64,000 nt of DNA from Archegozetes longisetosus. Lineage: Eukaryota; Arthropoda; Arachnida; Sarcoptiformes; Trhypochthoniidae. Numbering within the stretch: the first letter of the stretch is position 1; every line of letters begins with the position of its first letter. The stretch lies in assembly GCA_018873245.2 (NCBI GenBank), contig JAEMBT020000009.1, forward strand, positions 8,573,288 to 8,637,287, given 5' to 3'. Shown here piece after piece: positions 56,925 through 64,000 of the stretch. The translations under genes were made by a program, and so were the position numbers. The notes beneath the pieces are model-generated. The model was not told where the DNA came from, did no database searches, and saw nothing but the letters and a program-made list of their open reading frames with translations.

Positions 56925-58063
56925 TTAGGATTTCATAAATAGGCTTGGTAATTGTTTTGATTCATTTTGCATCCAATCAGATGCCATTATTTGATCGATA
57001 CTAAGCCTTTTATTTGAATTTGAACTTAGCATACTTATAATTAATTTTTTCGCCTTTTCAGACACTTTGGTCACAGATGGAAAATGTAAATTCAGGTGAC
57101 TTTTCAATTCAAGTAATACCTGAATACGCTCAAGAGTATTCGAACAATAGTCAACATTGAAGGGTAATGTTCGGAATAACATGACAAACAATACAACACC
57201 TAAACTGTAGATATCACTTTTAATTGCGTCGTAGATAAAATTATTTGCGAGAATTTCTGGTGCGAGATACTCGAGTGTTCCTAAAATATAAACAATAGTG
57301 GCACAAACAAAACATTTATAACTAGTATTAAAGCAAGTCTCGATCAAATTTGTACAAAGCCAAGAAGAATTGATAAGAATAGAATTAATTCTAAAAATCG
57401 ATCTGAAAATCCAATAGATTTTCTAATTACATACCTCTATGACTACTACACATGGCTTTGTTTTGTTGAATTTCGACCTTCTTAGCGAAACCAAAGTCAA
57501 TATACTTAGGAATATTTGTGTTATCAGTTTTACACAAAACTATATTTTCAGTCTTGATATCTCTATGAACAATGCCTAAATTATGCAAATATCTTAAGCC
57601 ATCAATTAATTGTCTGAAGTAATCTTTTGCCACACTCTCAGCGAACGGTATCTTTTGTTTACTCAGAATTTTTGCCATATCTTCACCATTAATCCACTCC
57701 ATTATAATCCAGGTCTGAGTTTTGTTACAATTATCATATATTTGTAAAAACTTAATGATATTTTTGTGTGTGTTTTTCTGAAAATTTTGAATATCGAAAA
57801 TGAAAATAAGAAATTTTTAGCAGATCTAGAGTAAAACTAACTTTCAAGAGTTCTGAAATGTATTTTTCTTTTTCTAATAGGTCTTCATCATTGAACTTTT
57901 TATGATGATTAACTTTAATGGCGACCGTTGAACTATTAAAAGTACCCTTAAATACATCCGAAAAAGCTCCTCCACCTATTTGTTCACTGAATATGAGTCC
58001 AAGATTTTTGGCATACGTTATATCATCACTTTGTATTGTACAACAACCTGAAGACATTGTCAT
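56925..58063 (-). CDS. Small Ser/Thr protein kinase, TSSK/CAMK-like
   Basis: Three exons on the minus strand: 58063-57842, 57777-57435, 57280-56925, with GT-AG introns of 64 and 154 bases and phases 0 and 1, giving 306 residues, essentially just a kinase domain. Landmarks: glycine loop QIGGGAFSDVFKG (28-40), VAIK (Lys50), EWINGEDMAKIL hinge region, HRDIKTEN (Asp147), DFGFAK (Asp168), GTLEYLAPE, then SDIYSLGVVLFVMLFRTLPF and RLSIDQIMASDWMQ at the end. All catalytic residues are present, so it should be active. Small CAMK-group kinases of testis-specific (TSSK) style have this architecture; TSSKs act in spermatid development. The assignment to TSSK versus another CAMK subgroup is tentative. Confidence 0.85.
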
Positions 58064-59275
58064 CGATGATTCTTAGATTGTTTTTCGAGTGTCTGATACT
58101 TAAGACTATCTCTTGATTAAATTAAAACTAATCAATTGACTGGTATTTAAAATTTAAATTGCCATCACATATACTAGCGAATGAAATGATTTCTGTTTCT
58201 ATTGTTTGAATTAGTATTCTCTTAACTCATTCATACAGTAGCTTAGGTTTATAAGGAAAAGTCAGAGCGAGTTAACAATACAGAATCCATAGTTACGAGG
58301 TAGTACCGAGGTTTGAAATCAACAAATTGAACCTGATTCTCATACATTTTCAAAAGCATATCTCAAGTTGTCCATATCGGGTATGATTTGTTGCTTATGG
58401 GCTCCGATTTATCTGCAATCAGGTATACAAAAGCGATACTGTATTCAAGATAAAGCTTATGAATGTCTATTAGCTTTGTCTTATACGAATACAACTCTTT
58501 GAATATCCGACTAGGTCTGGATTTAAGCTCAAGTCAAAGCTCATAAATTATACAGGGTGACAATAAAAGGACTTCAATAAAATAAATTTTTAATCAAAAA
58601 CTATTCACAAAGAATTCCACAAAAATGAAGTAGAATAATGTGAGTTTATGATGTGATATATTGGACACGCCAACCATTATCATAGCTGATGTGACGCAAG
58701 CGAACCTGAAATTTCTTTGAACGACAATTGGACTCTTTTAATTTGAATAATATTCTTTGACAATAAAAATATGTATTCCTGTTGTATAAATTACTATTTT
58801 TAGACAATAGTAAGTAATAATCACATGACATGAAAAATTCTCCTGATATTCTTGAAAATTAAGTCGAAGTTCGATCGAACAATTCTTACTGGTTGGAAAG
58901 TTATAATATAGGTGAAATAAGAATGGAATTAATCTGTGAACCTCGATTGAGGATAGCTTTAGCTCCTCTTTGGTTTGAGAAGTGATATGCTTGAGCTTTG
59001 AAAAATATCTTAGAACTCGTAATAATTAAAGGATTTCATGACCTCTTAAATATTAACCGAGAAGTTTCACTCAGATTATACTAAAAGAACAAATCAATTG
59101 AATGTTTGAGGCAAGGTAATAATGCTGAAAAATCCTATGACAGGAGTCTATTTATCTGCAGAAAATTAAACTTGAGCTCATGAAAACCTGCTTCATATCA
59201 AATTTGATTCGACTAAATCTAAAACAAATCTATGTAAAAATTGAAAATCTGCGAAAACTTTCTCTAAAGTAAAAT
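58064..59275. other. Region between divergent kinase genes
   Basis: Contains the family D repeat copy and, at 58549-58575, TACAGGGTGACAATAAAAGG, which resembles the TACAGGGTG-type ends of some Tc1/mariner-like elements. No opposite end was found. The minus-strand frames at 58646-58831 and 59193-59453 are not supported. Confidence 0.4.
58328..58550 (+). repeat. Family D repeat, copy 2
   Basis: Aligns with 38286-38480: CTCATACAT-TTC, TCAAGTTGTCCATATC, GGTATGATTTGTTGCTTA, CTGCAATCAGGTAT, GAATACAACTCTTTGAATATCCGA. The right arm present in copy 1 is largely lost here apart from AGCTCATAAATTATACAGG. Confidence 0.65.
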
Positions 59276-61457
59276 ATGTATTCAATTGAAAAGGCGTCGA
59301 ACCTTCCACCATCAGTAACATTAAGGGAAATGACAGTCGAGAACATGGAAAATGATAAGCCATCGCCTCAACTAGAACAACACTCAGAGAAATCAAATTC
59401 ACAACCAATTGAGTCAAAAATATCGATACAATCACTGTATAATATGATATCAAAAGGTATTAGAGCTGAAAAAGTTCGTAGTCTTTATTTGATTGGTGAG
59501 GGTGAGCAACAGAGATCATTGGGACCTGTTTTACAGATTATACCAACAGCAAAGGAAACATATATCAAAACAAACACATCTCAATATATAGATAGTCCGG
59601 TGAAATTTCGAGAACAATATATCCTTTTAAATGGCGAGATAGTAATCAATTTGGTCGAAAGTGGAGATGAAAATTTTCTAATACTTGTGTGCAAAAATGG
59701 ATGCATTTTAGTCGAGTCAGGCGCTTATATTAACTTACAAGACACAGATGTCAGCCATCGTCCGATTTTTATCATTAAATCTGACGCAAGTTTCGCACAA
59801 ATCACTAGAGATAATCAACTGATTCAGCTGAAAAGTGGTCCTCATTTGATTGTTTTGACAGAAGAAATAACTTTGGTTTTTGTGAGTGATTCAGGCATTC
59901 AGTCAGAATCTCATCTGATTTGCGGACTATTCAAACCATTAATACAATCGAAGTCACGAGGAGAGAAATTGGTAGATATAACAAAAAGCAAAAGTCAGTC
60001 CGAAGGAAAATCTCCACAACTAAAGAAGAGAAGTGCACATAAAATAGAGATCAAAACTATTATTAAACCTAAAACTGAAGACAAAATGGAGGTTAAGCTA
60101 AAAGATCAGATCGAAGGCCCAGAAATGGGTGAGAATCGACCCAAACAGAAACCAGACATTGGGAAGGCATCAGGAAAGAAATCAGAAACAACCAGTCAGC
60201 AAAAATTTACTGGAAAGGATATTGATCCGGCAGAGGGTGTAAATAAGCTTTGCGCCAAACAATATGGTGAGAAAATGGAAGAAATTGTATCCAGTAGTTT
60301 AGGGGAAACTCCAGATATAGAGACCATTACTCCAACTAAAAGTAAAAGTATTTCTTCAAAGAATCCAAGTTTTCCAGTTTTGTTCAAGAGAGCTGAAAGT
60401 CAATGCATAAGAATGCGAGCAACGAATCCCCAAAAAGAAGTTAGAATACTGAAAGGATACATCTCTGATTATGTTCCAAAAGAAACTAAACGGAGAACTG
60501 AGAAATATTTGGCTAAATTAGAGTCAGAAGAGCTAATTCTTGGAGAATTGATCGCATAGGTACTTGTGGTTATGTAGTCGAGGCTTTGCATATGAATGAG
60601 AAAAATGTCGTCAAAATAGTTGATTTAGTTGTTTCGGGTAATGAAGTGATCGAAGGAAACATCGATATATTCAAAGAACTAAAGCACGACAACATTATAA
60701 CTCTTATACATTCGATCATTGAAACTGATGTCTTGTTTTTGGTTATGCCTTCTGCTGAAACAGATTTATTTGCTTTTATCTACAGTAATGGAACTGTTTG
60801 CGAGAAAAGAGCTAGAGATATCTTTTCACAATTGGCCTCTGGTTTGCAGTATATGCATCACAAAGGTTTCGCACACAGAGACATCAAGCTAGAGAATATT
60901 TTAATTGTTGGACATAAAATCAAAATTTGCGATTTTGACAGGACTAAAAATCTGTTGACGAAAATGGAAAACCAATAGAGAATTGGACGAGAAAAGGCAC
61001 TAAAGAATATATGGCACCAGAATTATTGACAGGTCAGGGGACTAAGGATATGCGCTTGACTGATGTTTGGAGTTGTGGTATAGTATTATTCGCTTGTTTA
61101 ACATATAGATATGCTTTTGGTTCGGTTTCTGGCGTAGATTTACAGAAAGCCATTGAAAATATGAAATATCGCAGATATTTCTATCCCCAAGGATTTGCCC
61201 CAACTCTCCAGTGTCAAAATATTGTCTCTCAAATGCTGGAATACGATCAATACTCACGAATGACTTTGGATCAGTTGGTGGAAAACGAATGGTTTGCAAT
61301 AGATTTAGAAGACAGCGATGAAAGAGCTTTTCCACCGCAATCTAAATATAATCTCGACTATCTTGACAAGGATTTACCTTCTTTTGGTACTTCTAAAGAG
61401 AACGTACCTCTGAATGCTCGTATACCTACTCGTTCTTTCGGTTCTTCCAGTCCTTGA
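59276..61457 (+). pseudogene. Intronless kinase gene with long N-terminal domain, two frameshifts
   Basis: Frame 1 (59276-60559) encodes 427 residues: a beta-rich region (about 100-215: FREQYILLNGEIVINLVE, FLILVCKNGCILVESGAYIN) that could be a cupin-like jelly roll, then a basic Lys/Ser-rich linker, then a kinase start (EKYLAKLESEELILGELI). The kinase continues in a second frame: DRIGTCGYVVEALHMNEKNV, HRDIKLENILIV, CDFDRTKN (DFG replaced by DFD), up to 60978. It then shifts to a third frame: NGKPIENWTRKGTKEYMAPE, TDVWSCGIVLFACLTYRYAF, RMTLDQLVENEWF, ending at 61457. Junctions lie near 60540-60575 and 60955-60965. No GT-AG intron can bridge either, so these are single-base indels. Lack of introns next to a three-exon relative suggests an old retrocopy or an intronless paralogue. 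The loss of the DFG glycine suggests impaired activity even if the frameshifts are sequencing errors. Confidence 0.75.
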
Positions 61458-64000
61458 GTTCCTCAAGTACTTACCGGTTTTCGTAGTTTACTTCTCACAC
61501 TAGTTCTGATACTTCATATTTAGATTCTAGTGTTGGTAGAGAATGGTATACACCTGATACAACTCAAAATTAAAATAATTCTTATATCATTTCGTGATAA
61601 TTCATCATAACTTTGAGATTTGCTCATTTTCAGAAAATAAAACGGTTTTTCAGTTTAGATTTTCAATGGTTTAGTTGAATAATCAATTATGAATATGTGC
61701 TAGGCAACCTTAACCTGTTTTATTTCTACATAATTCACAAGTTCTTGCTTTATTCAACTCAAAACATTAACTCTTAGAAAGTATTTTAAATAAGTTGTCA
61801 AATCACTGGTAAAACCTGAATGTTTGTAGTCCTCAAGTTTACTTTTCTCCGTTACAACTGATTATTCAGCCTTTCATTGCAACTAGTTGTGAATATATTT
61901 GTTTAATTATCTATTCATGAGTAACATTAGTGTTAATTAATGTTTCACTTATTGCTTCAATTAGTAGTTTTGTCCATCGTTTATAATTTGATCGCGCGTT
62001 CAACAATATAATTAAAATTTATTTAATTTATAGTTGAATTTTTGTTGTCTAGCAATTAACATATTCAGATCAAATAAGGAACTGATTAGCTTTAGAGAAT
62101 ATATTATTAAAAACTATTATCGCGGAAGTCAGTCAGTGGTGAAATCAGTAAAAGGTGAGAATTTTAGGCACCTCCTAAATCCCCAAATCACATCTCTCGC
62201 TAATCTGACGAAGAAAATTGTATTTTTTTAAGTATGAAGCTTTGTTAGTTTGCTATTATCTCGAAAAGAATGAACTAAAGATACAATATAACTCAAACTT
62301 CAACACAATAGGTTTTAATCGTGACAGTATATATTTAAATCGATTCGAAATTTTGAATTCTGTGCGCCTGTAATCGAAACTCTTTGGCTTCTCCTCCAGA
62401 GTCACTAAAATTTGTGAAGATAACATATCTGTTTCAAATAGAACTGCAACCTTCATCTCAAAAATTTATGAAGATTAAGCTCAGAATAGAATGAATAGAT
62501 TACGAACTGTTCTTCCAGAACATATCCTATTCGTGTTCTTTTCATAACGTTCTCAAAATTCTGATCAAACTAATCTTCAACACTGTATTTGATATGTTCA
62601 TTTTATTTTATAAAATACAGAGATAAATAGCATGGAAACACTTCGATTTGAATATCAAATCAAATTTATATGAACTAATATAACAGAAAAGTTCGTTTTA
62701 ACAAATTTTGGCATTTTGTACAGACAAATACAAAAAGGCTTTAAAATTGATATCTTAGTGAAGGAGTTGAATTGGAAATAATTGCCGCATCTTTGATAAT
62801 AAATTTCTATCAAATATAGATTTTACAGATATGTGTGACAAATTCTTTTTAATAATGATTTGACCTTAATGTATGACCTTAGCTGATGTCATATCATTAA
62901 AATGTCATCTAAACTTTCAGTTTCTCATTAATCTTATTAGTCTAGTAGTTTAAAAATGAAGACTAGATTATCATCTTCGTATAGATAGAAGATCCTTACA
63001 AATTACTTTTTAGCTATTTTTGATATAAAACAGCTGAAAATGGCGTCATATTAGATATGGTATTAGTAAGCGATCAAATTTAGCGCTTTTTGAACTCGAC
63101 TGTACATGATTGTTACAATAAATTTACTTACATTCATAATATAACAAGTCATAGAGATTATACAAAATACAAACTTAACCTCAAACATGATTTATAATAT
63201 ATTCAATAATATTATTTTGAAATATACATTCTCTTGAAGCCACCTAACAAAACGTTTAACTTTATTGGATAAAACAGAACTTGTGATTAAATTATTTGAA
63301 ATTTTCAAGTAATCAAAATCGAAATGGTGTATCTCAGACAAAATTATAATTTTATTCGAATGAACCCATTTTATTGAACTTTTGATTTAATTGAAATTTT
63401 CAGATAAAATATGTTATGTACAAACTACAGTCTACGCTATTCATAAATACTATTTAGAATTCGAAAAATGATTGTTTTATTCAATATGTGGCTCAATCAG
63501 AAAAAGGCGATAACTTCACGCATTCTATCAAACTTGAGCACCAAATATCTAGCTTTCAATTGAAATTTCACTGATCCAGGGACACAAAATGTTATATTAT
63601 TTCGAAGAAAAATTAATTAAAACTTTTCAAATAAAACCGTTTGTTACGTCTCATTCTGTTTAAGTCTGCTTTGAATTCAGCTTTTGTTTAATATTTCCCA
63701 TTGATGTTTACAAAATTCATTTGATTCTAGATTCACAATAAAAAAATCTCATAGAAAAACGTATTCAATACTAGGGCTCAATTAAGATAAAATTAGCATT
63801 GATTAGAATTCTGTGAGATTCATGTGATATTTATAATGTACACAAATTTGAACAAATTATGCACTCATAAACATACATCAAATATACTCATTTCGAAATC
63901 TATTTTATAGTTGGAAATACATACATTTTCATAGAATCTAAATATTTAAATAATTATCTGACTTCTACATATTACATTCAATCGACACTACAGTTAACTT
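61458..64000. other. Gene-free right end of window
   Basis: No gene with family support in 2.5 kb. Short frames at 62034-62231 and 62256-62456 are unremarkable. AT-rich throughout. Confidence 0.4.

Overview
This is AT-rich eukaryotic nuclear DNA with sparse genes, GT-AG introns (some only 60-150 bases) and AATAAA-type poly(A) signals. The gene set (Na+/Ca2+ exchanger with Calx-beta domains, an invertebrate-type ionotropic receptor without an N-terminal LIVBP-like domain, TAF13, an eIF2alpha-kinase-like kinase, an ARL14EP-type protein, small testis-kinase-like kinases) points to a protostome animal, most likely an arthropod. The small introns and general style would fit a mite-like chelicerate, but that is a guess. 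Nothing suggests a bacterial, viral or plasmid origin.

Layout. 1-5312: mostly repeats. It holds a hAT-type non-autonomous element with a perfect 8-bp target duplication, a small palindromic element with a relative at 45.2 kb, a 1.5-kb foldback element, and a second foldback whose arms contain degenerate tandem units. 5313-17206: a giant inverted repeat. Its ~4.75-kb arms are >99.8% identical by eye and each carries the same intact gene for a secreted, highly charged 21-residue-repeat protein; the 2.4-kb spacer encodes a two-exon GNAT acetyltransferase. 17207-25650: decayed repeats, two hAT elements with transposase remnants and recognisable target duplications, an unidentified ~308-residue ORF and a palindromic MITE. 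25724-27439: a three-exon protein kinase of the eIF2alpha-kinase type. 27440-35400: gene-poor; an ARL14EP-like gene broken by a frameshift (or an unrecognised intron) and a 925-bp palindrome carrying a tRNA-like segment in both arms. 35426-38249: a complete two-exon Na+/Ca2+ exchanger. 41764-42135: TAF13. 42640-47600: a Tc1-type transposase remnant, two palindromic elements and a 300-bp tandem duplication. 47794-51737: a three-exon ionotropic receptor. 52638-53500: two different Tc1/mariner-type transposase relics. 54515-54886: a putative single-pass membrane protein. 56925-61457: two divergently oriented TSSK/CAMK-like kinases, one intact (three exons) and one an intronless pseudogene with two frameshifts and a DFG-to-DFD change. 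61458-64000: no gene seen.

The genes do not form an evident pathway; this is a typical gene-poor animal locus. The outstanding features are the near-identical ampliconic palindrome with its duplicated repeat-protein gene, and the dense collection of long hairpin (foldback/MITE) elements, nine or more in 64 kb. Gene models spanning introns were assembled by hand from splice signals, reading phase and protein family logic; coordinates given for such genes are the outer limits, with exons listed in the evidence.
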